64,000 nucleotides of DNA from Planctomycetota bacterium. GTDB lineage: Bacteria; Planctomycetota; Phycisphaerae; UBA1845; UTPLA1. Position 1 is the first letter of the stretch; each line of letters starts with the position of its first letter. Positions 17,946 to 27,083 of this stretch are shown piece by piece. A model generated the notes under the pieces. It did no database searches. It was not told where the DNA came from and saw nothing but the letters and a program-made list of their open reading frames with translations. The stretch lies in assembly GCA_003576905.1 (NCBI GenBank), contig QEVG01000006.1, forward strand, positions 99,912-163,911, written 5' to 3'. The position numbers were made by a program, and so were the translations under genes.

Positions 17946-19313
17946 ATGGCCAGCCCCTATCGACCGGTACTCTTCTTTTTTGAACGCCCCGAAAGCGTAC
18001 TCGCCGGGTCGTTTGCCGGCTTGATTCTCCTCGGCGCGGTCCTTCTAGCCCTCCCGGTTTCCCATGCCGCACAGCCCGTCGGGTTTATCGATGCCCTTTT
18101 CACGTCAACCTCGGCGGTCTGCGTGACCGGACTGATCACCGTCGACACCGGCACCGCCTACAGCCGATTCGGCCAGGTCGTGATCATCGTCCTGATTCAG
18201 CTTGGCGGGCTGGGAATAATGACCTTTGCCGCACTGGGCCTTCAGCTTCTCGGCGGCAAGCTCTCATTTCGTTCGCAGGCGATGATTGCAGACACCTTCT
18301 GGCAGGGCGACGCAGCCACTGCGGTTCGACGCGACCTGAAGCACATCGTGGCGATGACGGTCATCATCGAATCCATCGGAATGCTCCTTCTCTATCTTCG
18401 CTTGCGCAGCATGCCCGGTCCGCATCCGCCTTTTTTCTCCGCCGTATTTCACTCCATCTCTGCGTTCTGCAACGCCGGTTTTTCGCTGTACTCCGACAAC
18501 ATGATCTCTCTTCGCGCGAGCCCGCTCGTCATGTTTGTCATCATGGGGCTGATCATTGTGGGCGGGCTGGGTCATGGAGTCGTACTGGAAGCTGCGCGGC
18601 GCGCCCTGAGCGGCCTGATGCGAAGGGAAGACGGCCCGGTGAACTGGACGCTGCACTCGCGCGTTGTGCTGACCACGAGCGGTATTCTGATTTTTGGCGG
18701 AACAGCGGCCATGCTCCTTCTTGGCCTCGGCGACCGCGGCGACACCCTTCCACAGCGGGTCATGAACGCGCTTTTCCAGTCGATCTCCGCAAGGACCGCC
18801 GGCTATAACACCGTCGATCTCGCTTTCACGCCCACCGCCTCGCTGCTCATTCTTATCATGCTCATGTTTATCGGCGGCTCGCCGGCTTCCTGCGCCGGCG
18901 GAATCAAGACCACATCGGCCGCCGTCTCTTTCGCGGAGGTCCGTGCCCGGCTCATCGGCAGTCCGGACGTAAACCTCTTCGGGCGGCGGATTTCGCAGGA
19001 CGTGGTGGCCAAGGCCACGCTCGTCATCGGGCTCGCCGTAGGCTGGAACCTGTTTGGCTGCATGTTCCTGACCCTCTCTGAGCTGCCCGTGCAGGGAATG
19101 CACCTCGAACACCTGCTTTTTGAGCAGATCTCCGCGTTCGGAACGGTCGGGTTGTCGACCGGTATTACTCCCAGGTTGTCCGTCGCGGGCAAACTCTGGA
19201 TCATATTAACCATGTTCATCGGACGCGTCGGGCCGTTGACCGCCGCGCTGGCCGTGCTTCCGCGCGGGCCTGCCGGCATCCGCTACCCCGAAGAGCGCGT
19301 GATGATCGGCTAG
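17946..19313 (+). CDS. ktrB: TrkH/KtrB-type potassium uptake channel subunit
   Basis: 455-residue integral membrane protein with the four pore repeats of the SKT superfamily: SAVCVTGL, SAFCNAGFSLY, SARTAGYNTV and SAFGTVGLSTG, each with the filter glycine. It moves K+ with Na+ or H+ under control of a cytoplasmic RCK ring. The regulator gene follows after 10 bp, so they form a KtrAB-like unit. Length and lack of extra N-terminal helices favour KtrB over TrkH. Confidence 0.93.
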   Translation: MASPYRPVLFFFERPESVLAGSFAGLILLGAVLLALPVSHAAQPVGFIDALFTSTSAVCVTGLITVDTGTAYSRFGQVVIIVLIQLGGLGIMTFAALGLQLLGGKLSFRSQAMIADTFWQGDAATAVRRDLKHIVAMTVIIESIGMLLLYLRLRSMPGPHPPFFSAVFHSISAFCNAGFSLYSDNMISLRASPLVMFVIMGLIIVGGLGHGVVLEAARRALSGLMRREDGPVNWTLHSRVVLTTSGILIFGGTAAMLLLGLGDRGDTLPQRVMNALFQSISARTAGYNTVDLAFTPTASLLILIMLMFIGGSPASCAGGIKTTSAAVSFAEVRARLIGSPDVNLFGRRISQDVVAKATLVIGLAVGWNLFGCMFLTLSELPVQGMHLEHLLFEQISAFGTVGLSTGITPRLSVAGKLWIILTMFIGRVGPLTAALAVLPRGPAGIRYPEERVMIG

Positions 19314-19323
19314 GAATAGGCAC

Positions 19324-19983
19324 ATGCGACAGGTCGCCGTCATCGGTCTGGGACAGTTCGGCACGCACCTCGCCCGCGCGCTGACTAAGATGCACTGCGA
19401 GGTGATGGCCATCGACTCCAGCGAGGCGCGCGTCGCCGACCTGCGCGATGATGTGCACCGCGCGGTCATCGGCGACGCCCGCGACATGGACGTCCTCTCA
19501 TCCCTGATCACCGCCTCTGTCGATGAGGCCGTCGTCAGCTTGGGCGAAAGCATGGAGGCGAGCATTCTCTGCACGCTTCATCTCAGTCAGATCGGCGTAA
19601 AGCGCATCCGCACCAAGGCCGTGAACGAAGACCACGCCCTGATTCTCAAGGCCGTCGGCGCACACGAGTTGATCTTCCCCGAACGTGAAACGGCGGAACG
19701 CACCGCCCGGCGGATCGCCCATCCGACCCTGCTCGACTATTTCCCGTTCGCCGAGGACCACCGCATCATGGAAATCGCCATGCCGCGCCCGCTCGTCGGA
19801 AAGACGCTGGGCGATTCGCAGTTGCGCGGAAGCTTCAACCTGTTGGTGCTGGCCACAAAGTCGGCTTCGACCGGGCAGTTTCGGTTCATGCCGGCGGCCG
19901 ACGACGTCCTGAAGGAAGATGACATCCTGATCGTGCTGGGCCGCGAAGTGGACCTCGCCCGGTTCTCAGTGCTCGAAGAATAA
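19324..19983 (+). CDS. ktrA: TrkA/KtrA-type RCK regulator of potassium uptake
   Basis: 219-residue cytosolic subunit with an RCK-N Rossmann domain (VAVIGLGQFGTHLARAL, acidic residue in AIDSSE after strand 2) and an RCK-C domain (PLVGKTLGDSQLRG...EDDILIVLGRE). Nucleotide binding here gates the KtrB channel encoded just upstream. The single RCK unit matches KtrA rather than the duplicated TrkA of E. coli. Confidence 0.93.
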   Translation: MRQVAVIGLGQFGTHLARALTKMHCEVMAIDSSEARVADLRDDVHRAVIGDARDMDVLSSLITASVDEAVVSLGESMEASILCTLHLSQIGVKRIRTKAVNEDHALILKAVGAHELIFPERETAERTARRIAHPTLLDYFPFAEDHRIMEIAMPRPLVGKTLGDSQLRGSFNLLVLATKSASTGQFRFMPAADDVLKEDDILIVLGREVDLARFSVLEE

Positions 19984-20099
19984 GGGTCGACGCCGGCCAC
20001 CAAGAAGACTTAGAGCTGTCCCGCCAAGCGCTTGCATACTGGCATTGCGAGGCCTCGCCGTCGCAAAGTTCTATTCAAGCCCCGGAGTTTTCAACGGAA

Positions 20100-20648
20100 A
20101 TGATCCATCACCCCAACACCATCCCGCCGGGCACCAACATCCCGTCGGTAGTGAACGCCATAATCGAGATTCCCAAGGGACGCCGCAGCAAATTCGAAAT
20201 CGACAAGAAGACCGGGCTCTTCCGCCTGGACCGCTATCTCTTTTCCTCCAGCCATTACCCCGGCGATTACGGCTTCATCCCCCAGACGCTCGCCGAGGAC
20301 GGTGACGCCCTTGACATTCTCGTGATGGTCAACGAGCCAACCTTCACCGGCTGCCTGATCGAGGCCCGCGTGATCGGCCTCTTCAAGATGAAAGACAAGG
20401 GATTCAACGACTACAAGGTATTCGGCGTGCCAAACTCCGATCCGCTCTTCGCCGAGTACCGCGATCTGTCGTCCGTTCCGCCTCACTTTCTGCGCGAAGT
20501 CGAACATTTCTTCGGCACCTACAAGCAGCTTGAGGGGCACCACACCGAGATCCAGGGCTGGGCGACCGCCGAGGCAGGAATCGCCGAAGTGCAGGCCTCG
20601 GTCGATCGGTTCGTCGACCACAACAAACCGCGCATCCCAGGCGCATGA
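20100..20648 (+). CDS. ppa: Inorganic pyrophosphatase, family I
   Basis: Hydrolyses pyrophosphate to two phosphates in the cytoplasm and so drives biosynthetic reactions. The 182-residue protein has the strands of family I PPase, with FEIDKKTGLFRLDR, the HYPGDYGFIPQT segment and the metal-binding signature EDGDALDILV. Length fits the bacterial hexameric type. A GCGAGGCCTCGC palindrome lies about 45 bp upstream; no clear promoter was found. Confidence 0.96.
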   Translation: MIHHPNTIPPGTNIPSVVNAIIEIPKGRRSKFEIDKKTGLFRLDRYLFSSSHYPGDYGFIPQTLAEDGDALDILVMVNEPTFTGCLIEARVIGLFKMKDKGFNDYKVFGVPNSDPLFAEYRDLSSVPPHFLREVEHFFGTYKQLEGHHTEIQGWATAEAGIAEVQASVDRFVDHNKPRIPGA

Positions 20649-20729
20649 GCCGCCGGCTCGCGGAAGAGCTTCCTGGCGGAGGTCCCGTTCAATTGACACG
20701 CCGACCCGCCCCCGACACGATTTCGATCT

Positions 20730-21830
20730 ATGTCACCCCGGTGTTTCATACCGCTGAGCATCCTTGCCTTTTGCGTGCTGGTCGGCGGGCCCTGGGCCTA
20801 CCTGTCACTTACCGACGAGCGCTCGCGCTTGCCCCCCAGGGAGCCATCCGTCGATCTTCTCGATCGCCTCGATTCGGTAGCCCAAGAGATGAGCCCGGGG
20901 TCGGTCGCGCACCCGCCAACCGACGGCGCTCGGGGCCCGCAAAGTTCACCGGGTGATTCGATCATGTCATGGCGACATGACTCTCAGGCCGCCGCGTCCC
21001 CGCCCATTCGCGAAAAGCCTGCGCCGGGCATTCTTGATCGCCTCGATGAAACCTCGGTTCGCCTTCGCAGCCAGGCCGACCGGTCCGCCGCCGTACAGTA
21101 CGGCCGCGCAATCGCCGCCGCGCACGCCGGCCGACTGGAGGAGGCCGTCGAGCATCTCGATCGGGCACTCACTGCCGACCCGCGAAACGCCGACCTCCTG
21201 CGCGAGAGCGCCGCGGTGCATGTGGCCCTGAGTCGTTTCGCCGACGCAGATACGATTTATGAAGAACTGCTCAAGGTGAATCCAGGAGACGCGGCCGCAC
21301 GCTACAACCGGGCCGTCGTGCTGTTCCGCCTCGCGCGGTTTTTTGAGGCCGCGCAAGAACTTCGCGAAACAGTCCGCCTCGAGCCCGATCATGCCGAGGC
21401 GTGGTACAACCTCGCGAGCCTCGCCCAGCGCGAGGGCCGCTTATCGGAGGCCCGCGAAGCACTCGAGGCCTTTACGAGGCTGCGTCCTGAGGCTGCCGGC
21501 GGCTGGTTTCAGTTCGGCGTCGTTCACATGGACCTGGACGCCCCCCACGCCGCCTCGGCATGTTTCCTCGCCGCAGTGGAGGCCGACCCACGGGATGCCG
21601 CCGCCCTTCTGAACCTGGGCATTTCCTATGCCCACACGGGAGAGTACGAGCTTGCCCTGGCCGCCGTGGAGAAAGCCAACACGCTGACACCCTGCGACGA
21701 AACAATACTCCGCCACCTCGCCGCATTGCATGATCTCCTCGCTGACCGCGACGGTCCGCGCTCCGATGAACATCGGCGCCTCGCCACCGCGTTTGCCGAA
21801 CAGGTAGATGCCATTGACGCGCAGCCGTGA
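20730..21830 (+). CDS. Membrane-anchored TPR protein
   Basis: 366 residues with an N-terminal hydrophobic segment (LSILAFCVLVGGPWAYLSL) and a polar linker, then about seven TPR units from residue 115 on (AAAHAGRLEEAVEHLDRAL, ARYNRAVVLFRLARFFEAAQ, AWYNLASLAQREGRLSEARE, ALLNLGISYAHTGEYELALA). Probably a periplasmic-facing or membrane-bound interaction protein. No specific partner is suggested by neighbours. Confidence 0.8.
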   Translation: MSPRCFIPLSILAFCVLVGGPWAYLSLTDERSRLPPREPSVDLLDRLDSVAQEMSPGSVAHPPTDGARGPQSSPGDSIMSWRHDSQAAASPPIREKPAPGILDRLDETSVRLRSQADRSAAVQYGRAIAAAHAGRLEEAVEHLDRALTADPRNADLLRESAAVHVALSRFADADTIYEELLKVNPGDAAARYNRAVVLFRLARFFEAAQELRETVRLEPDHAEAWYNLASLAQREGRLSEAREALEAFTRLRPEAAGGWFQFGVVHMDLDAPHAASACFLAAVEADPRDAAALLNLGISYAHTGEYELALAAVEKANTLTPCDETILRHLAALHDLLADRDGPRSDEHRRLATAFAEQVDAIDAQP

Positions 21831-21977
21831 GTATTTCCCTCCATCACCGGATTCGTCGGCGGATTCGGCCGCCCGGCACGCCGGCGCCTTTCACGGTTCG
21901 CGGCCCATCCGTTACAATCCCGCCCGGATTTCGGACAGGCCGTAAACCTCAACTGGATATTTTCAAGAGAGACAACC

Positions 21978-22448
21978 ATGGAAAAGACGCTCATCATCCT
22001 CAAGCCCGACGCCCTTCAGCGCGGACTCGCCGGCCGGATCATCACCCGCTTCGAGGAAAAAGGATTCCAGGTCGTTGCCATGAAGCAGATGCTGGTATCG
22101 CGCGAGCTGGCGGAGAAGCATTATGCTGTTCACAGGGAAAAGCCGTTTTATCCCCGCCTTGTTTCCTACATCACCAGCAGCCCGGTGATCGTGATGGTGC
22201 TTCAGGCCATCAACGCCATCGCCGTCTCGCGAAAAATGATGGGCGCGACCTTCGGCTCAAAGGCCGAGCCGGGCACGATCCGCGGCGACTTCGGTCTCTC
22301 CAACAGCTTCAACCTTATTCACGGCTCCGATTCGCCGGAAGCCGCCGCCTTCGAGATCGGTCTCTACTTCAAGCCCGACGAACTGCTCCGCTTCGAGCGC
22401 GCCGGCGAACGCTGGATCTATGACATGAGCGGGTCCACGCCGGAATGA
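21978..22448 (+). CDS. ndk: Nucleoside diphosphate kinase
   Basis: Transfers the gamma phosphate of ATP to other NDPs through a phosphohistidine. 156 residues, opening MEKTLIILKPDALQRG, with the active-site motif NLIHGSDSP (His115) and the conserved KPFYPRLVSYITSSPV helix region. GAGAG lies upstream of the ATG. It is convergent with the fused spermidine synthase gene, 36 bp away. Confidence 0.97.
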   Translation: MEKTLIILKPDALQRGLAGRIITRFEEKGFQVVAMKQMLVSRELAEKHYAVHREKPFYPRLVSYITSSPVIVMVLQAINAIAVSRKMMGATFGSKAEPGTIRGDFGLSNSFNLIHGSDSPEAAAFEIGLYFKPDELLRFERAGERWIYDMSGSTPE

Positions 22449-22484
22449 CGGCGGCTGACGTTTCTGCGGCTCATGACCCCGCCG

Positions 22485-25400
22485 TCAGCGGCGCGCGGCG
22501 GCGACGGACTCCAGCTTTTCCCGCGCGCGACGAGCGGCTTCCGACGTCGCCAGTTCGCCGGGAAGTCGCTTGAGCAGCTCCAGATTGCGAACCGCCGCCG
22601 GTCCGTTGGCGGCCGTCGCCCGAAGCAGCATGGCCGCCTCGTGAAGCGATCCGAGGACGCCGAGGGGCTCCCCGGCCGCTTCGAATGCCTCCGCGCGAAG
22701 CTGGTAGTCCTCGGCCGTTCCGAATCGCGCGGCGAATGTATCAATGATCGCCGCGGCCTCGCGGGCGCGATGCGCGTCGCCCGACTGCACACGCCATCGG
22801 GCGCGCAGCCGCTGTGCATCGGCGTGCCAATCATCCGTCACTGTGGCTGCGGCGAGCCTCTCCTCGAGTGCTTCCAGGCTTGTCCACTGTTTGGCCAGGG
22901 TCAGCTTCCACCCTTCAAATACCGCGCGCTCCGGGTCCGGCGCCTCCGCCGCGAGGGCCGCCAATCGGCTATCGCCCCGCAAGTAGTCCGCGGCCCCGGC
23001 TCGAATGAGCCCGAACCGCGCCGCCCGCGATTCAGGCGCGGCTTCGAGCGCCTCGTGATACGCGCCGGCGGCCTCGGCCAGCCTTCCCTCCCACGCATGA
23101 ATCTGCCCCGCAAGCACCAGGCGGTCCGCGCCAGTAGCGGCATCCGCCACGCGCCGGGCTCGCCCGACATTTGATCGGGTCAGTATCCGCGCGACGAGAT
23201 AGGATCGGCGCGATGTCGCCTCCGTCGCCAGCGCCGGGTCTGCTCCGGCAAGCGTCGCATCGGTCATCTTCCACGAGGAAACGGCCGCTTCCTCGGAACG
23301 TCGGGATCGGAGCTGCAAAAGGTTGAAATCGTCGGTGATTAGCGGGCCCCCGCTAAACCGCCGCGCCGCCGGCGTATCGAGTTCCAGCGACGCCAGCACG
23401 TCCTCCGCCGCCACGATGCCCGCGGCGTAAAAATCCCTCGGCCGCTCCGCGATCGTCTTTGCCGCGCGCTCCCAGATGCGCAGCGGTGTATTCGAGCCGA
23501 GAAGGAGCACCGCGCCGGGGTACGGCGCATACACCTCGACTTCGGCGAAGACATCGGTCATCGTGGCGATGAGGCTGCGATAGAGCGCCTCGTCCACGAA
23601 CGACAAGAGCATCCATTGAAGCAGCACGCCGTCGGGCGCGAGCCGCTCCCGGGCGAGCGTCATGAACTCGCGCGTGTAAAGATGCGAGGCCCCCGCCGTC
23701 CACGGATGCGACGGCTGCGAGATGATGATGTCGTACCGATCGGGCGCAAGCAGAAGCGCGTTGCGGGCGTCGTTGACGATAACCCGGACGCGAGGGTCTG
23801 CGAGCGGATCGATTGCCCGCTCCCCCCCCACCGAGCGATTCGCGGCGACGACTTCTTCTTCGATCTCAACGACGTCAATCCGCTCCACACTCAATGGCAC
23901 CGACTCCGTCGCCACTCCCCCGCCGAGCCCCACAAACAGCATGCGCTTCGCGTGCGGACGCGCCAGCACCGGCAGCGCGCCTTGCCATTGCTGAATCGCG
24001 ACGCGACCCGGCGGAACGCCCTTCCGGCGAATGTTCGCCTCGGGCAGGCCATTGGTGCGGATGTCCCAGCCTATCCCGTCGTCCGTCATAAGCACCGTCG
24101 CCCCTCGGCCCACGGCGTAGTACGTAATCTCTCCGCCCGCCGGCCGGCGCCCCAGCGCCGACGCCCGCAGAACCGCCCAGGGTTCGTCGGGGTGAAGCGC
24201 GAACAGGGTTACGAGGACGGCGCCGCAAACCGCCATCGGCAACCGTACAGCGGGACGAATCATGGCCGTGGCAGCCAGACACAGGAGCACGTTTACTCCG
24301 ACGGCCGCGCTGAGAGAGCCGGCGTACTTCAGCGAAGGAAGCACCACAAATCCCGCGGCGGTTGCCCCCGCGATCGCCCCCACCGTGTTCCACGCGTAGA
24401 CCCGCGCGCTGGAGCGCCCCACGTCCGACTCATCGCGAGCGAGGATTCGCACGGCAAGAGGAAATGTGCTGCCGATGCACATGGCGCCCGGCAGGAGAAT
24501 TAGTGCTGCGACGGCCGCGTTGGTCCACAGCCCTGCGCCCGCCCCCGCGCCGATTCCGCGCGCCATGTCAGGCACCAGGTCTATCAGGAGATATGCCCCC
24601 AGCGACGTCGCCGCGGACAGCGCCTGCACCCACGCAAATCCGCGCAGGCTTCCCGCCAGGTGACGCGCCGTCCGTGATGCGATGGCCGCGCCCAGCGCGA
24701 TGCCGAGCAGAAAGCTGGCGAGCATCGTGGCAAATGCATACACGCTCGCGCCCAGAATATGCCCCAGCAGCCGCGTCCAGAGCACTTCATAAGTGAACGA
24801 GACCGCGCCGGAGATCAGCATCATCGGCAGGATCAGCCCTTGCCCACGCGGCATCGACTCCGCCGATCGATCCGCCGCCGTACCGCGGTCGGCGACGGGG
24901 GACTGCGGCTGCGGGCGACGTGCAACCGCCACTGCCGCCGCAAACACGATGAAATTGATAAGTACGCCGACCCGGATGGTTTGTGTCAGGCCCAGCGCGG
25001 GCAGAAACGTGAACGCCGCCATGACCGTTCCAAGCACGGCCCCGACCGTGTTCAACGCATAAAGTAGACCCACGCGCGGCCCGACCTGTTCGTTCGTCGA
25101 TACGGCGTATCGCGCCAGGAGCGGAAGCGTCGCGCCCATCATCGCTGTGGGAACCAGGAGAACGGCAAATGAGCACGCGAGATAAAAAACGGCCGTTGTC
25201 AGACCGCCCGTCTCCATGGACCCATGCCTTCCGCCGAACCACGCCACGTAAAGCCCCGTGGAGGCGCGAATCCACAGCGGCATCGCCAGCGCGGCCAGTG
25301 CGATGCCCGCTTCGAGGACGCCGTACACCAGCACGGGCCGCCGGATGCGCGCCGCCCATCGCCCCGCGACCGCCGCGCCGATTGTCAGGCCGCCGAAGTA

Positions 25401-25622
25401 GCCCGCGAGTACGGTCGTCACCGCCAGCTCAGATGTCCCGAAGACAAATGCAAATTGCCGTGTCCACGCCGTCTCGTAGAGGAGCCCTGCATACCCCGAC
25501 AGAAAAAAGCAAACAAGGATGATCGACAGGTTGCCGTTGCCCGAAGCGGCCCGGTTGCCCGGGCGCACCCTCTGCGTGGCGCCCTGCGCATCGCGATGTG
25601 CTCGCCGGGTCCTGTTCGCCAT
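22485..25622 (-). CDS. Fused multi-pass membrane / spermidine-synthase-like / TPR protein
   Basis: 1,045 residues in three parts. The first half (about 30-500) is hydrophobic, with roughly a dozen transmembrane helices in two MFS-like bundles (FFLSGYAGLLYETAWTRQF; SGAVSFTYEVLWTRLLGHIL). The middle (about 510-760) is a Rossmann aminopropyltransferase-like domain with FVGLGGGVATE, VVEIEEEVVAANR and IIISQPSHPW. The last 250 residues are helical and TPR-like. Such fused polypeptides are common in planctomycetes and deltaproteobacteria; substrate and product are unknown, and polyamine synthesis is not shown. Confidence 0.85.
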   Translation of the reverse strand: MANRTRRAHRDAQGATQRVRPGNRAASGNGNLSIILVCFFLSGYAGLLYETAWTRQFAFVFGTSELAVTTVLAGYFGGLTIGAAVAGRWAARIRRPVLVYGVLEAGIALAALAMPLWIRASTGLYVAWFGGRHGSMETGGLTTAVFYLACSFAVLLVPTAMMGATLPLLARYAVSTNEQVGPRVGLLYALNTVGAVLGTVMAAFTFLPALGLTQTIRVGVLINFIVFAAAVAVARRPQPQSPVADRGTAADRSAESMPRGQGLILPMMLISGAVSFTYEVLWTRLLGHILGASVYAFATMLASFLLGIALGAAIASRTARHLAGSLRGFAWVQALSAATSLGAYLLIDLVPDMARGIGAGAGAGLWTNAAVAALILLPGAMCIGSTFPLAVRILARDESDVGRSSARVYAWNTVGAIAGATAAGFVVLPSLKYAGSLSAAVGVNVLLCLAATAMIRPAVRLPMAVCGAVLVTLFALHPDEPWAVLRASALGRRPAGGEITYYAVGRGATVLMTDDGIGWDIRTNGLPEANIRRKGVPPGRVAIQQWQGALPVLARPHAKRMLFVGLGGGVATESVPLSVERIDVVEIEEEVVAANRSVGGERAIDPLADPRVRVIVNDARNALLLAPDRYDIIISQPSHPWTAGASHLYTREFMTLARERLAPDGVLLQWMLLSFVDEALYRSLIATMTDVFAEVEVYAPYPGAVLLLGSNTPLRIWERAAKTIAERPRDFYAAGIVAAEDVLASLELDTPAARRFSGGPLITDDFNLLQLRSRRSEEAAVSSWKMTDATLAGADPALATEATSRRSYLVARILTRSNVGRARRVADAATGADRLVLAGQIHAWEGRLAEAAGAYHEALEAAPESRAARFGLIRAGAADYLRGDSRLAALAAEAPDPERAVFEGWKLTLAKQWTSLEALEERLAAATVTDDWHADAQRLRARWRVQSGDAHRAREAAAIIDTFAARFGTAEDYQLRAEAFEAAGEPLGVLGSLHEAAMLLRATAANGPAAVRNLELLKRLPGELATSEAARRAREKLESVAAARR

Positions 25623-25838
25623 GCTCGCCCTGGAACGCTCTCACGCGGTCCGGATCATCGCCGCCGCGCCGCGAATGTACGCAAAACGGCAGTCGATGCA
25701 GTGTCTCACCAGCGTCGCGCGCGGCCACCCTTGCCCCGCATACGCCGGAGATGCCCGCACTATAGCAATGGCGCGAGTCGGTCACAAACGCCGCCCGGAG
25801 TTGCGGCCCGGCTACGAACGGTATACGTTACATCCATC

Positions 25839-27071
25839 ATGAGATTCGTCTCACGTCTTGTATGCGTCGCCTGCGGAAAGTCAGCCGAAGCCCCCCGGTC
25901 GGCGGGCACCTGCCCAGCCTGCAACGATCCCTTCGCTATACTCGATATCGAGTTTGACATGGTGCGCGTGGCGAAGAGCATGACGCGCAGCTCACTTGAG
26001 AGCCGGCCGCTCAATCACTGGCGATACCATGAACTGCTGCCGATCGAGCCGAACGAAGAAGCTTTTGCATGGCCCGTCGGCTGGACCCCGATCATGGACG
26101 CGCCCCGCCTCGCTTCGTGGGCCGGCTGCCGTCAGCTTCGCGTGAAGGATGACGGCCGTAATCCCACTTCGAGCTTCAAGGATCGTGCGTCAAGCGTCGG
26201 CGTCCTCCATGCCATTCAGGCGAAGGCTTCACGAATCGCCTGCGCATCCACCGGAAACGCGGCCAGCAGCCTCGCCGGGTACGCGGCAATGGCGGGCATC
26301 CCGGCGACGATTTTCGTGCCACAGCGCGCGCCCGAGCCGAAAGTTGCGCAGCTGCTGATTTATGGTGCGGACGTGCGCCGCGTGCGCGGCACCTATGCCC
26401 AGGCATACGACCTGTGCAGCGCTGAATGTTCGAAGCACGGATGGTATAATCGAAACTGCGCGATCAACCCGTACCTCGTCGAAGGCAAGAAGACCTGCGG
26501 GCTGGAAATCGCCGAGCAGACGGCGGGCCGCGAGCCGGACTGGGTGGTCATAAGCGTCGGCGACGGCTGCACCGTCGCGGGTGTGGCCAAAGGGCTTTTC
26601 CAGATGAAGGAACTTGGGATCATTGGGCGGCTGCCGCGCGTGCTCGGCGTTCAGGCGTCCGGCATGGACCCCGTGGCGCGGGCCTTTGAGACCGGCGACC
26701 TGCCGAAGGACTACAGCGGCCACACACTTGCGGACAGCATCGACGTGCCGGTACCGCGCAACTGGCGCAAGGCGATCAAGTATGTGAAAGCGACGAATGG
26801 CGCAATGAACCGTGTAACCGATGAAGAAATCACGGACGCCATGAAAGCGGCGGGCCGCCTCGCGGGCATCTTCGCCGAACCGGCAGCGGCCGCGAGCATC
26901 GCCGGCGTCCAGCGCGCGGTGGCCGAAGGCCTGATCGGCAAGGGCGAGGATGTCCTGGCCGTCGTGACCGGCAACGGGCTCAAGGACATCAAGACGGCCA
27001 TGGCGATCGCCGGACAGCCGACGGAAGTCGAGCCGCTCAATCCCGCCTCCTTGCGGGAAGAGGGAACATAA
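25839..27071 (+). CDS. thrC: Threonine synthase
   Basis: Makes threonine from O-phosphohomoserine with PLP. 410 residues with an N-terminal zinc ribbon (Cys9, Cys12, Cys25, Cys28), the fold-type II PLP core with Lys114 in SSFKDRAS, the phosphate loop STGNAASS and the GDGCTVAGV glycine loop. The start at 25839 puts the zinc ribbon near the N-terminus; the frame is open far upstream but runs antisense over the preceding gene. The next PLP gene begins 12 bp downstream, so they are likely an operon. Confidence 0.9.
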   Translation: MRFVSRLVCVACGKSAEAPRSAGTCPACNDPFAILDIEFDMVRVAKSMTRSSLESRPLNHWRYHELLPIEPNEEAFAWPVGWTPIMDAPRLASWAGCRQLRVKDDGRNPTSSFKDRASSVGVLHAIQAKASRIACASTGNAASSLAGYAAMAGIPATIFVPQRAPEPKVAQLLIYGADVRRVRGTYAQAYDLCSAECSKHGWYNRNCAINPYLVEGKKTCGLEIAEQTAGREPDWVVISVGDGCTVAGVAKGLFQMKELGIIGRLPRVLGVQASGMDPVARAFETGDLPKDYSGHTLADSIDVPVPRNWRKAIKYVKATNGAMNRVTDEEITDAMKAAGRLAGIFAEPAAAASIAGVQRAVAEGLIGKGEDVLAVVTGNGLKDIKTAMAIAGQPTEVEPLNPASLREEGT

Positions 27072-27083
27072 CGGATCCGCCGA

